Below, piece after piece: positions 27,564 to 40,623 of a stretch of 64,000 nt of DNA (position 1 is the first letter of the stretch; every line of letters starts with the position of its first letter). Source of the DNA: Megalopta genalis (taxonomy: Eukaryota; Arthropoda; Insecta; Hymenoptera; Halictidae); assembly GCF_051020955.1 (NCBI RefSeq), contig NW_027476296.1, positions 124,001 to 188,000 of the forward strand, read 5' to 3'. The notes under the pieces are model-generated. The model had not been told where the DNA came from, did no database searches, and saw nothing but the letters and a program-made list of their open reading frames with translations. Position numbers and translations under genes: made by a program.

Positions 27564-27593
27564 GATTTGAAGCTAAATCATGTGTTTCGCATG
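27564..27593 (+). repeat. Supernumerary A module (+30 bp)
   Basis: Two A modules stand side by side (27534-27563 and 27564-27593) before the next B, so the order reads E-A-A-B. It is the only single-module insertion I found and shifts the 150-bp register by 30 bp. It directly follows a J haplotype near 27496. Confidence 0.92.
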
Positions 27594-28020
27594 GATTTGA
27601 ATCTAACTCGTTTGTTTCGCATGCAGTTGAAGCTGAACCATGTATATCACAAGTATTTGAAGCTAAACTATTCGTTTCGCATGGATTCGAAGGTAAGCCT
27701 TCCACTTCGCATTGATTTGAAGCTAAATCATGTGTTTCGCATGGATTTGAAGTTAACTCGTTTGTTTCGCATGCAGTTGAAGCTAAATCATGTATATCAC
27801 AAGCATTTGCAGCTAAACCATTTGTTTCGCATGGATTCGAAGATAACCCTTCTACTTCGCATTGATTTGAAGTTAAATCATGTGTTTCGCATGGATTTGA
27901 ATCTAACTCGTTTATTTCGCATGCTGTTGAAGCTAAATCATGTATATCGCAAGTATATGAAGCTAATCCAATTGTATCGCATGGATTCGAACATAAGCCT
28001 TCTACTTCGCATTGATTTGA

Positions 28021-28470
28021 AGCTAAATCATGTGTTTCGCATGGATTTGAATCTAACTCGTTTGTTTCGCATGCTGTTGAAGCTAAATCATGTATATCAC
28101 AAGTATTTGAAGCTAAATCATTTGTTTCGCATGGATTCGAAGATAAGCCTCCTACTTCGCATTGATTTGAAGCTAAATCATGTGTTTCGCACGGATTTGA
28201 AGCTAACTCGTTTGTTTCGCATGCAGTTGAAGCTGAACCATGTATATCACAAGTATTTGAAGCTAAACTATTCGTTTCGCATGGATTCGAAGGTAAGCCT
28301 TCCACTTCACATTGATTTGAAGCTAAATCATGTGTTTCGCATGGGTTTGAAGTTAAGTCGTTTGTTTCGCATGCAGTTGAAGCTAAATCATGTATATCAC
28401 AAGTATTTGCAGCTAAACCATTCGTTTCGCATGGATTCGAAGATAACCCTTCTACTTCGCATTGATTTGA
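28021..28470 (+). repeat. Perfect 450-bp duplication, copy 1
   Basis: Three units are duplicated exactly. Bases 28021-28500 match 28471-28950 with no difference seen, including rare variants CGCACGGATTTG near 28189 and 28639 and GCTAAATCATTTG near 28111 and 28561. The first mismatch is at 28501/28951 (A against G). Confidence 0.93.
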
Positions 28471-28950
28471 AGCTAAATCATGTGTTTCGCATGGATTTGA
28501 ATCTAACTCGTTTGTTTCGCATGCTGTTGAAGCTAAATCATGTATATCACAAGTATTTGAAGCTAAATCATTTGTTTCGCATGGATTCGAAGATAAGCCT
28601 CCTACTTCGCATTGATTTGAAGCTAAATCATGTGTTTCGCACGGATTTGAAGCTAACTCGTTTGTTTCGCATGCAGTTGAAGCTGAACCATGTATATCAC
28701 AAGTATTTGAAGCTAAACTATTCGTTTCGCATGGATTCGAAGGTAAGCCTTCCACTTCACATTGATTTGAAGCTAAATCATGTGTTTCGCATGGGTTTGA
28801 AGTTAAGTCGTTTGTTTCGCATGCAGTTGAAGCTAAATCATGTATATCACAAGTATTTGCAGCTAAACCATTCGTTTCGCATGGATTCGAAGATAACCCT
28901 TCTACTTCGCATTGATTTGAAGCTAAATCATGTGTTTCGCATGGATTTGA
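28471..28950 (+). repeat. Perfect 450-bp duplication, copy 2
   Basis: This is the second member of the three-unit duplication. With the 300-bp pair at 10.0-10.6 kb it is one of the two youngest-looking events in the window. Confidence 0.93.
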
Positions 28951-29820
28951 GTCTAACTCGTTTGTTTCGCATGCTGTTGAAGCTAAATCAAGTGTATCAC
29001 AAGTATTTGAAGCCAAATCATTTGCTTCGCATGGATTCGAAAATCAGCCTTCTACTTCGCATTGATTAGATGCTAAATCATGTGTTTCGCATGGATTTGA
29101 AGCTAACTCGTTTTTTTCGCATGCAGTTGAAGCTAAGTCATTTACATCACAAGTATTTGAAGCTAAACCATTTGTTTCGCATGGACTCGAAGATAGTGCA
29201 TCTACTTCGCATTGATTTGAAGATAAATCATGTGTTTCGCATGGATTTGAATCCAACTCGTTTGTTTCGCATACTGTTGGAACTAAATCATGTATATCAC
29301 AAGTATTTGAAGATAAACCATTTGTTTCGCATTTATTCGAAGATAACCCTTCTACTTCGCATTGATTTGAAGCTAAATCATGTGTTTCGCATGGATTTGG
29401 ATCTAACTCGTTTATTTCGCATGCTGTTGAAGCTAAATCATGTGTATCACAAGTATATGAATCTAATCCATTTGTTTCGCATGGATTCGAAGATAAGCCT
29501 TCCACTTCGCATTGATTTGAAGCTAAATCATGTGTTTCGCATGGATTTGAAGCTAACTCGTTTGTTTCGCATGCAGTTGAAGCTAAATTATGTATATCAC
29601 AAGTATTTGCAGCTAAACCATTTGTTTCGCATGGATTCGAAGATAACCCTTCTACTTCGCATTGATTTGAAGCTAAATCATGTGTTTCGCATGGATTTGG
29701 ATCTAACTCGTTTATTTCGCATGCTGTTGAAGCTAAATCATGTGTATCACAAGTATATGAATCTAATCCATTTGTTTCGCATGGATTCGAAGATAAGCCT
29801 TCCACTTCGCATTGATGTGC

Positions 29821-30598
29821 AGCTAAATCATGTGTTTCGCATGGATTTGAAGCTAACTCGTTTGTTTCGCACGCTGTTGAAGCTAAATCAAGTGTATCAC
29901 AAGTATTTGAAGCTAAACCATTTGCTTCGCATGGATTCGAAGATAAGCCTTCTGCTTCGCATTTATTAGATGCTAAATCATGTGTTTCGCATGGATTTGG
30001 ATCTAACACGTTTATTTCGCATGCTGTTGAAGCTAAATTATGTGTATCACAAGTTTATGAATCTAATCCATTTGTTTCTCATGGATTCGAAGATAAGCCT
30101 TCCACTTCGCATTGATTTGAAGCTAAATCATGTGTTTCGCATGGATTTGAAGTTTACTCGTTTGTTTCGCATGCTGTTTAAGCTAAATCATGTATATCAC
30201 AAGTATTTGAAGCTAAACCATTTGTTACGCATGGATTCGAAGATCAGCCTTCTACTTCGCATTGATTTAAGGCTAAATCATGTGTTCCGCTGGATTTTAA
30301 GCTAACTCGTTTTTTTCGCATGCAGTTGAAGCTAAATCATGTATGTCACAAGTATTTGAAGCTATATCATATGTTTCGCATGGATTCCAAGATAACCCTT
30401 CTAATTCGCATTGGTTTGAAGCTAAATCATGTGTTTCGCATGGATTTGAAGCTAACTCGTTTGTTTCGCATGCTGTTGAAGCTAAACCAAGTGTATCACA
30501 AGTATTTGAAGCCAAACCATTTGCTTCGCATGGATTCGAAGATCAGTCTTCTACTTCGCATTGATTAGATGCTAAATCATGTGTTTCGCATGGATTTG
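29821..30598 (+). repeat. 778-bp segment copied 7198 bp downstream
   Basis: This segment matches 37019-37796 at an offset of 7198 bp. Both contain a one-base loss in an A module (TTCCGCTGG, near 30293 and 37491). Both also contain a CATTGGTTTG form that removes the once-per-unit stop of the third + frame, and a CATTTATTAGATGC boundary. One difference is GTTTACTCG here against GTTAACTCG. Confidence 0.85.
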
Positions 30599-31462
30599 AA
30601 GTTAACACCTTTGTTTCGCATGCAGTTGAAGTTAAATCATGTATATCACAAGTATTTGCAGCTAAACCATTTGTTTCGCATGGATTCGAAGATAACCCTT
30701 CTACTTCGCATTGATTTCAAGTTAAATCATGTGTTTCGCATGGATTTGATTCTAACTCGATTCTTTCGTATGCTGTTGAAGCTAAATCATGTATATCACA
30801 AGTATATGAAGCTAATCCATTTGTTTCGCATGGATTCGAAGATAACCCTTCTAATTCGCATTGATTTGGAGCTAAATCATGTGTTTCGCATGGTTTTGAA
30901 GCTAACTCGTTTGTTTCGCACGCTGTTGAAGCTAAATCAAGTGTATCACAAGTATTTGAAGCTAAACCATTTGCTTCGCGTGGATTCGAAGATAAGCCTT
31001 CTACTTCGCATTTATCAGATGCTAAATCATGTGTTTCGCATGGATTTGGATCTAACTCGTTTATTTCGCATGCTGTTGAAGCTAAATTATGGGTATCACA
31101 AGTATATGAATCTAATCCATTTGTTTCGCATGGATTCGAAGATAAGCCTTCCACTTCGCATTGATTTGAAGCTAAATCATGTGTTTCGCATGGATTTGAA
31201 GTTAACTCGTTTGTTTCGCATGCTGTTGAAGCTAAATCATGTATATCACAAGTATATGAAGCTAATCCATTTGTTTCGCATGGATTCGAAGATAAGCCTT
31301 CTACTTCGCATTGATTTGAAGCTAAATCATGTGTTTCGCATGGATTTGAGTCTAACTCGTTTGTTTCGCATGCTGTTGAAGCTAAATCAAGTGTATCACA
31401 AGTATTTGAAGCCAAATCATTTGCTTCGCATGGATTCGAAAATCAGCCTTCTACTTCGCATT

Positions 31463-33262
31463 GATTAGATGCTAAATCATGTGTTTCGCATGGATTTGAA
31501 GCTAACTCGTTTTTTTCGCATGCAGTTGAAGCTAAATCATGTACATCACAAGTATTTGAAGCTAAACCATTTGTTTCGCATGGATTCGAAGACAGTGCAT
31601 CTACTTCGCATTGATTTGAAGATAAATCATGTGTTTAGCATGGATTTGAATCCAACTCGTTTGTTTCGCATGCTGTTGGAACTAAATCATGTATATCACA
31701 AGTATTTGAAGCTATATCATTTGTTTCGCATTTATTCGAAGATAACCCTTCTACTTCGCATTGATTTGAAGCTAAATCATGTGTTTCGCATGGATTTGGA
31801 TCTAACTCGTTTATTTCGCATGCTGTTGACGCTAAATCATGTGTATCACAAGTATATGAATCTAATCGATTTGTTTCGCATGGATTCGAAGATAAGCCTT
31901 CCACTTCTCATTGATTTGAAGCTAAATCATGTGTTTCGCATGGATTTGAAGTTAACTCGTTTGTTTCGCATGCAGTTGAAGCTAAATCATGTATATCACA
32001 AGTATTTGCAGCTAAACCACTTGTTTCGCATGGATTCGAAGATAACCCTTCTACTTCGCATTGATTTCAAGTTAAGTCATGTGTTTCGCATGCATTTGAA
32101 TCTAACTCGTTTATTTCGTATGCTGTTGAAACTAAATCATGTATATCACAAGTATATGAAGCTAATCCATTTGTTTCGCATGTATTCGAAGACAGTGCAT
32201 CTACTTCGCATTGATTTGAAGCTAAATCATGTGTTTCGCATGGATTTGGATCTAACTCGTTTATTTCGCATGCTGTTGAAGCTAAATCATGTGTATCACA
32301 AGTATATGAATCTAATCGATTTGTTTCGCATGGATTCGAAGATAAGCTTTCCACTTCTCATTGATTTGAAGCTAAATCATGTGTTTCGCATGGATTTGAA
32401 GTTAACTCGTTTGTTTCGCATGCAGTTGAAGCTAAATCATGTATATCACAAGTATTTGCAGCTAAACCACTTGTTTCGCATGGATTCGAAGATAACCCTT
32501 CTACTTCGCATTGATTTCAAGTTAAATCATGTGTTTCGCATGGATTTGATTCTAACTCGATTCTTTCGTATGCTGTTGAAGCTAAATCATGTATATCACA
32601 AGTATATGAAGCTAATCCATTTGTTTCGCATGGATTCGAAGATAACCCTTCTAATTCGCATTGATTTGGAGCTTAATCATGTGTTTCGCATGGTTTTGAA
32701 GCTAACTCGTTTGTTTCGCACGCTGTTGAAGCTAAATCAAGAGTATCACAAGTATTTGAAGCTAAACCATTTGCTTCGCGTGGATTCGAAGATAAGCCTT
32801 CTACTTCGCATTTATCAGATGCTAAATCATGTGTTTCGCATGGATTTGGATCTAACTCGTTTATTTCGCATGCTGTTGAAGCTAAATTATGGGTATCACA
32901 AGTATATGAATCTAATCCATTTGTTTCGCATGGATTCGAAGATAAGCCTTCCACTTCGCATTGATTTGAAGCTAAATCATGTGTTTCGCATGGATTTGAA
33001 GTTAACTCGTTTGTTTCGCATGCTGTTGAAGCTAAATCATGTATATCACAAGTATATGAAGCTAATCCATTTGTTTCGCATGGATTCGAAGATAAGCCTT
33101 CTACTTCGCATTGATTTGAAGCTAAATCATGTGTTTCGCATGGATTTGAGTCTAACTCGTTTGTTTCGCATGCTGTTGAAGCTAAATCAAGTGTATCACA
33201 AGTATTTGAAGCCAAATCATTTGCTTCGCATGGATTCGAAAATCAGCCTTCTACTTCGCATT
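31463..33262 (+). repeat. 1800-bp HOR
   Basis: This HOR is twelve units long and starts at a GATTAGATGC boundary. Its first roughly 1.07 kb is repeated at 33263-34330. Its last roughly 0.7 kb repeats 30730-31462, also at 1800 bp. It has an inner 450-bp repetition (near 31771 and 32221). Local changes include GCTTAATC near 32672 and GACGCTAAATC near 31828. Confidence 0.85.
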
Positions 33263-36125
33263 GATTAGATGCTAAATCATGTGTTTCGCATGGATTTGAA
33301 GCTAACTCGTTTTTTTCGCATGCAATTGAAGCTAAATCATGTACATCACAAGTATTTGAAGCTAAACCATTTGTTTCGCATGGATTCGAAGACAGTGCAT
33401 CTACTTCGCATTGATTCGAAGATAAATCATGTGTTTAGCATGGATTTGAATCCAACTCGTTTGTTTCGCATGCTGTTGGAACTAAATCATGTATATCACA
33501 AGTATTTGAAGCTATATCATTTGTTTCGCATTTATTCGAAGATAACCCTTCTACTTCGCATTGATTTGAAGCTAAATCATGTGTTTCGCATGGATTTGGA
33601 TCTAACTCGTTTATTTCGCATGCTGTTGAAGCTAAATCATGTGTATCACAAGTATATGAATCTAATCGATTTGTTTCGCATGGATTCGAAGATAAGCCTT
33701 CCACTTCTCATTGATTTGAAGCTAAATCATGTGTTTCGCATGGATTTGAAGTTAACTCGTTTGTTTCGCATGCAGTTGAAGCTAAATCATGTATATCACA
33801 AGTATTTGCAGCTAAACCACTTGTTTCGCATGGATTCGAAGATAACCCTTCTACTTCGCATTGATTTCAAGTTAAATCATGTGTTTCGCATGCATTTGAA
33901 TCTAACTCGTTTATTTCGTATGCTGTTGAAACTAAATCATGTATATCACAAGTATATGAAGCTAATCCATTTGTTTCGCATGTATTCGAAGACAGTGCAT
34001 CTACTTCGCATTGATTTGAAGCTAAATCATGTGTTTCGCATGGATTTGGATCTAACTCGTTTATTTCGCATGCTGTTGAAGCTAAATCATGTGTATCACA
34101 AGTATATGAATCTAATCGATTTGTTTCGCATGGATTCGAAGATAAGCTTTCCACTTCTCATTGATTTGAAGCTAAATCATGTGTTTCGCATGGATTTGAA
34201 GTTAACTCGTTTGTTTCGCATGCAGTTGAAGCTAAATCATGTATATCACAAGTATTTGCAGCTAAACCACTTGTTTCGCATGGATTCGAAGATAACCCTT
34301 CTACTTCGCATTGATTTCAAGTTAAATCATGTGTTTCGCATGCATTTGAATCTAACTCGTTTATTTCGTATGCTGTTGAAACTAAATCATGTATATCACA
34401 AGTATATGAAGCTAATCCATTTGTTTCGCATGTATTCGAAGATAAGCCATCTAATTCGCATTGATTTGAAGCTAAATCATGTGTTTCGCATGGATTTGAA
34501 TCTAACTCGTTTGTTTCGCATGCTGTTGAAGCTAAATCAAGTGTATCACAAGTATTTGAAGCTAAACCATTTGTTTCGCATGGATTCGAAGATAATCCAT
34601 GTTCTTCGCATTCATTTGAAGCTAAATCATGTGTGTCGATTGGATTTGAAGATAACTCGTTTGTTTCGCATGCTGTTAAAGCTAAATCATGCATATCACA
34701 AGTATTTGAAGATAAACCATTTGTTTCGCATGGATTCGAAGATAATCCATCTACTTCGCATTGATTTGAAGCTAAATCATGTGTTTCGCATGGATTTGAA
34801 GCTAACTCGTTTGTTTCGCATGCTGTTGAATCTAAATCATGTATATCACAAGTATTTGAAGCTATATCATATGTTTCGCATGGATTCGAAGATAACCCTT
34901 CTAATTCGCATTGATTTGAAGCTAAATCATGTGTTTCGCATGGATTTGAAGCTACACACGTTTTTTTCGCATGCAGTTGAAGCTAAATCATGTACATCAC
35001 AAGTATTTGAAGCTAAACCATTTGTCGCATGCATTCGAAGATAATCCATCTACTTCGCATTAATTTGAAGCTAAATCATGTGTTTCGCTTGGATTTGATG
35101 ATAACTCGTTTGTTTCGCATGCTGTTGAAGCTAAATCATGTATATCACAAGTATATGAAGCTAAACCATTTGTTTCGCATGGATTCGAAGATAACCCTTC
35201 TACTTCGCATTGATTTGAAGTTAAATCATGTGTTTCGCATGGATTTGAATCTAACTCGTTTATTTCGCATGCTGTTGAAGCTAAATCATGTATATCGCAA
35301 GTATATGAAGCTAATCCAATTGTTTCGCATGGATTCGAACATAAGCCTTCTACTTCGCATTGATTAGATGCTAAATCATGTGTTTCGCATGGATTTGAAG
35401 CTAACTCGTTTTTTTCGCATGCAGTTGAAGCTAAATCATGTACATCACAAGTATTTGAAGCTAAACCATTTGTTTCGCATGGATTCGAAGACAGTGCATC
35501 TACTTCGCATTGATTTGAAGATAAATCATGTGTTTAGCATGGATTTGAATCCAACTCGTTTGTTTCGCATGCTGTTGGAACTAAATCATGTATATCACAA
35601 GTATTTGAAGCTATATCATTTGTTTCGCATTTATTCGAAGATAACCCTTCTACTTCGCATTGATTTGAAGCTAAATCATGTGTTTCGCATGGATTTGAAG
35701 CTAACTCGTTTGTTTCGCATGCAGTTGAAGCTAAATCATGTGTATCACAAGTATATGAATCTAATCGATTTGTTTCGCATGGATTCGAAGATAAGCCTTC
35801 CACTTCTCATTGATTTGAAGCTAAATCATGTGTTTCGCATGGATTTGAAGTTAACTCGTTTGTTTCGCATGCAGTTGAAGCTAAATCATGTATATCACAA
35901 GTATTTGCAGCTAAACCACTTGTTTCGCATGGATTCGAAGATAACCCTTCTACTTCGCATTGATTTCAAGTTAAATCATGTGTTTCGCATGCATTTGAAT
36001 CTAACTCGTTTATTTCGTATGCTGTTGAAACTAAATCATGTATATCACAAGTATATGAAGCTAATCCATTTGTTTCGCATGTATTCGAAGATAAGCCATC
36101 TAATTCGCATTGATTTGAAGCTAAA
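33263..36125 (+). repeat. 4498-bp HOR, copy 1
   Basis: About 2.86 kb match 37761-40623 at an offset of 30 units minus two bases. Both contain TTTAGCATGG, the ACACACG insertion (34951 here), the J haplotype near 35024 and the CGCAAGTATATG module. Differences are few, for example GCAATTGAAG near 33324. Copies separate at about 36125, where this one enters a diverged island. Confidence 0.88.
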
Positions 36126-37018
36126 TCATGTGTGTCGATTGGATTTGAAGATAACTCGTTTGTTTCGCATGCTGTTAAAGCTAAATCATGTATATAACAA
36201 GTATTTGAAGCTAAACCATTTGTTTCGCATGGATTCGAAGACAGTGCATCTACTTCGCATTGATTTGAAGCTAAATCATGTGTTTCGCATGGACTTGAAA
36301 CTAACTCGTTTGTTTCGCATGCTGTTGAAGCTAAATCATGTATATCACAAGTATTTGAAGTTAAACAATTTGTTTCGCATGGATTCGAAGATAATCCATA
36401 TACTTCGCATTGATTTGAAGCTAAATCATGTGTTTCGCATGGATTTGAAACTAACTCGTTTGTTTCGCATGCTGTCGAAACTAAATCATGTATATCACAA
36501 GTATTTGAAGCTGTATCATTTGTTTCGCATGGATTCGAAGATAACCCTTCTAATTCGCATTGATTTTAATCTAAATCATGTGTTTCGCATGGATTTGAAG
36601 CTAACTCGTTTGTTTCGCATGCAGTTGAAGCTGAGTCATGGATATCACAAGTATTTGAAGCTAAACTATTCGTTTCGCATGGATTCGAAGATAAGCCATC
36701 CACTTCGCATGGATTTGAAGCTAAATCATGTGTTTCGCATGGATTTGAAACTAACACGTTTGTTTCGCATGCTGTTGAAACTAAATCATGTATATCACAA
36801 GTATTTGAAGCTATATCATTTGTGTCGCCTGGATTCGAAGATAACCCTTCCAATTCGCATTGATTTGGAGCTAAATCATGTGTTTCGCATGGATTTGAAA
36901 CTAACTCGTTTGTTTCGCATGCTGTTGAAACTAAATCATGTATATCACAAGTATTTGAAACTATATCATTTGTTTCGAATGGATTCGAAGATAACCCTTC
37001 TAATTCGCATTGATTTGG
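36126..37018 (+). repeat. Diverged island 1
   Basis: Units here carry many variants rare elsewhere: GTTAAACAATTTG near 36360, AATCCATATACTTCG near 36392, GATTTTAATCTAAATC near 36562, GAAACTAACTCG several times, and GTGTCGCCTGG near 36823. HOR matching is weaker than in neighbouring blocks. Several of the same rare variants reappear at 54.9-55.8 kb, so the two islands probably represent one subfamily. Confidence 0.7.
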
Positions 37019-37760
37019 AGCTAAATCATGTGTTTCGCATGGATTTGAAGCTAACTCGTTTGTTTCGCACGCTGTTGAAGCTAAATCAAGTGTATCACAA
37101 GTATTTGAAGCTAAACCATTTGCTTCGCATGGATTCGAAGATAAGCCTTCTGCTTCGCATTTATTAGATGCTAAATCATGTGTTTCGCATGGATTTGGAT
37201 CTAACACGTTTATTTCGCATGCTGTTGAAGCTAAATTATGTGTATCACAAGTTTATGAATCTAATCCATTTGTTTCTCATGGATTCGAAGATAAGCCTTC
37301 CACTTCGCATTGATTTGAAGCTAAATCATGTGTTTCGCATGGATTTGAAGTTAACTCGTTTGTTTCGCATGCTGTTTAAGCTAAATCATGTATATCACAA
37401 GTATTTGAAGCTAAACCATTTGTTACGCATGGATTCGAAGATCAGCCTTCTACTTCGCATTGATTTAAGGCTAAATCATGTGTTCCGCTGGATTTTAAGC
37501 TAACTCGTTTTTTTCGCATGCAGTTGAAGCTAAATCATGTATGTCACAAGTATTTGAAGCTATATCATATGTTTCGCATGGATTCCAAGATAACCCTTCT
37601 AATTCGCATTGGTTTGAAGCTAAATCATGTGTTTCGCATGGATTTGAAGCTAACTCGTTTGTTTCGCATGCTGTTGAAGCTAAACCAAGTGTATCACAAG
37701 TATTTGAAGCCAAACCATTTGCTTCGCATGGATTCGAAGATCAGTCTTCTACTTCGCATT
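37019..37760 (+). repeat. Copy of 29821-30562 (7198-bp offset)
   Basis: This segment matches the earlier one including the one-base loss near 37491 and the CATTTATTAGATGC boundary at about 37162. It sits directly before copy 2 of the 4498-bp HOR, so two long-period duplications abut at 37761. Confidence 0.85.
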
Positions 37761-40623
37761 GATTAGATGCTAAATCATGTGTTTCGCATGGATTTGAAGC
37801 TAACTCGTTTTTTTCGCATGCAGTTGAAGCTAAATCATGTACATCACAAGTATTTGAAGCTAAACCATTTGTTTCGCATGGATTCGAAGACAGTGCATCT
37901 ACTTCGCATTGATTTGAAGATAAATCATGTGTTTAGCATGGATTTGAATCCAACTCGTTTGTTTCGCATGCTGTTGGAACTAAATCATGTATATCACAAG
38001 TATTTGAAGCTATATCATTTGTTTCGCATTTATTCGAAGATAACCCTTCTACTTCGCATTGATTTGAAGCTAAATCATGTGTTTCGCATGGATTTGGATC
38101 TAACTCGTTTATTTCGCATGCTGTTGAAGCTAAATCATGTGTATCACAAGTATATGAATCTAATCGATTTGTTTCGCATGGATTCGAAGATAAGCCTTCC
38201 ACTTCTCATTGATTTGAAGCTAAATCATGTGTTTCGCATGGATTTGAAGTTAACTCGTTTGTTTCGCATGCAGTTGAAGCTAAATCATGTATATCACAAG
38301 TATTTGCAGCTAAACCACTTGTTTCGCATGGATTCGAAGATAACCCTTCTACTTCGCATTGATTTCAAGTTAAATCATGTGTTTCGCATGCATTTGAATC
38401 TAACTCGTTTATTTCGTATGCTGTTGAAACTAAATCATGTATATCACAAGTATATGAAGCTAATCCATTTGTTTCGCATGTATTCGAAGACAGTGCATCT
38501 ACTTCGCATTGATTTGAAGCTAAATCATGTGTTTCGCATGGATTTGGATCTAACTCGTTTATTTCGCATGCTGTTGAAGCTAAATCATGTGTATCACAAG
38601 TATATGAATCTAATCGATTTGTTTCGCATGGATTCGAAGATAAGCTTTCCACTTCTCATTGATTTGAAGCTAAATCATGTGTTTCGCATGGATTTGAAGC
38701 TAACTCGTTTGTTTCGCATGCAGTTGAAGCTAAATCATGTATATCACAAGTATTTGCAGCTAAACCACTTGTTTCGCATGGATTCGAAGATAACCCTTCT
38801 ACTTCGCATTGATTTCAAGTTAAATCATGTGTTTCGCATGCATTTGAATCTAACTCGTTTATTTCGTATGCTGTTGAAACTAAATCATGTATATCACAAG
38901 TATATGAAGCTAATCCATTTGTTTCGCATGTATTCGAAGATAAGCCATCTAATTCGCATTGATTTGAAGCTAAATCATGTGTTTCGCATGGATTTGAATC
39001 TAACTCGTTTGTTTCGCATGCTGTTGAAGCTAAATCAAGTGTATCACAAGTATTTGAAGCTAAACCATTTGTTTCGCATGGATTCGAAGATAATCCATGT
39101 TCTTCGCATTCATTTGAAGCTAAATCATGTGTGTCGATTGGATTTGAAGATAACTCGTTTGTTTCGCATGCTGTTAAAGCTAAATCATGCATATCACAAG
39201 TATTTGAAGATAAACCATTTGTTTCGCATGGATTCGAAGATAATCCATCTACTTCGCATTGATTTGAAGCTAAATCATGTGTTTCGCATGGATTTGAAGC
39301 TAACTCGTTTGTTTCGCATGCTGTTGAATCTAAATCATGTATATCACAAGTATTTGAAGCTATATCATATGTTTCGCATGGATTCGAAGATAACCCTTCT
39401 AATTCGCATTGATTTGAAGCTAAATCATGTGTTTCGCATGGATTTGAAGCTACACACGTTTTTTTCGCATGCAGTTGAAGCTAAATCATGTACATCACAA
39501 GTATTTGAAGCTAAACCATTTGTCGCATGCATTCGAAGATAATCCATCTACTTCGCATTAATTTGAAGCTAAATCATGTGTTTCGCTTGGATTTGATGAT
39601 AACTCGTTTGTTTCGCACGCTGTTGAAGCTAAATCATGTATATCACAAGTATATGAAGCTAAACCATTTGTTTCGCATGGATTCGAAGATAACCCTTCTA
39701 CTTCGCATTGATTTGAAGTTAAATCATGTGTTTCGCATGGATTTGAATCTAACTCGTTTATTTCGCATGCTGTTGAAGCTAAATCATGTATATCGCAAGT
39801 ATATGAAGCTAATCCAATTGTTTCGCATGGATTCGAACATAAGCCTTCTACTTCGCATTGATTAGATGCTAAATCATGTGTTTCGCATGGATTTGAAGCT
39901 AACTCGTTTTTTTCGCATGCAGTTGAAGCTAAATCATGTACATCACAAGTATTTGAAGCTAAACCATTTGTTTCGCATGGATTCGAAGACAGTGCATCTA
40001 CTTCGCATTGATTTGAAGATAAATCATGTGTTTAGCATGGATTTGAATCCAACTCGTTTGTTTCGCATGCTGTTGGAACTAAATCATGTATATCACAAGT
40101 ATTTGAAGCTATATCATTTGTTTCGCATTTATTCGAAGATAACCCTTCTACTTCGCATTGATTTGAAGCTAAATCATGTGTTTCGCATGGATTTGAAGCT
40201 AACTCGTTTGTTTCGCATGCAGTTGAAGCTAAATCATGTGTATCACAAGTATATGAATCTAATCGATTTGTTTCGCATGGATTCGAAGATAAGCCTTCCA
40301 CTTCTCATTGATTTGAAGCTAAATCATGTGTTTCGCATGGATTTGAAGTTAACTCGTTTGTTTCGCATGCAGTTGAAGCTAAATCATGTATATCACAAGT
40401 ATTTGCAGCTAAACCACTTGTTTCGCATGGATTCGAAGATAACCCTTCTACTTCGCATTGATTTCAAGTTAAATCATGTGTTTCGCATGCATTTGAATCT
40501 AACTCGTTTATTTCGTATGCTGTTGAAACTAAATCATGTATATCACAAGTATATGAAGCTAATCCATTTGTTTCGCATGTATTCGAAGATAAGCCATCTA
40601 ATTCGCATTGATTTGAAGCTAAA
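37761..40623 (+). repeat. 4498-bp HOR, copy 2
   Basis: This is the partner of 33263-36125. Visible differences include AAGCTAACTCG for AAGTTAACTCG near 38699 and CGCACGCTG for CGCATGCTG near 39617. After about 40623 it follows a block 1-like path (CATCAGAAG near 40693) towards another ACACACG and J pair at 41098 and 41171. Confidence 0.88.

Noticed and set aside
30343..30564. 73-codon + frame ORF (and its copy at 37541-37762) as a small gene
   Set aside because: It is open only because one unit has CATTGGTTTG in place of CATTGATTTG, which removes the stop present in almost every unit of that frame. The two ORFs are copies of one duplicated segment.
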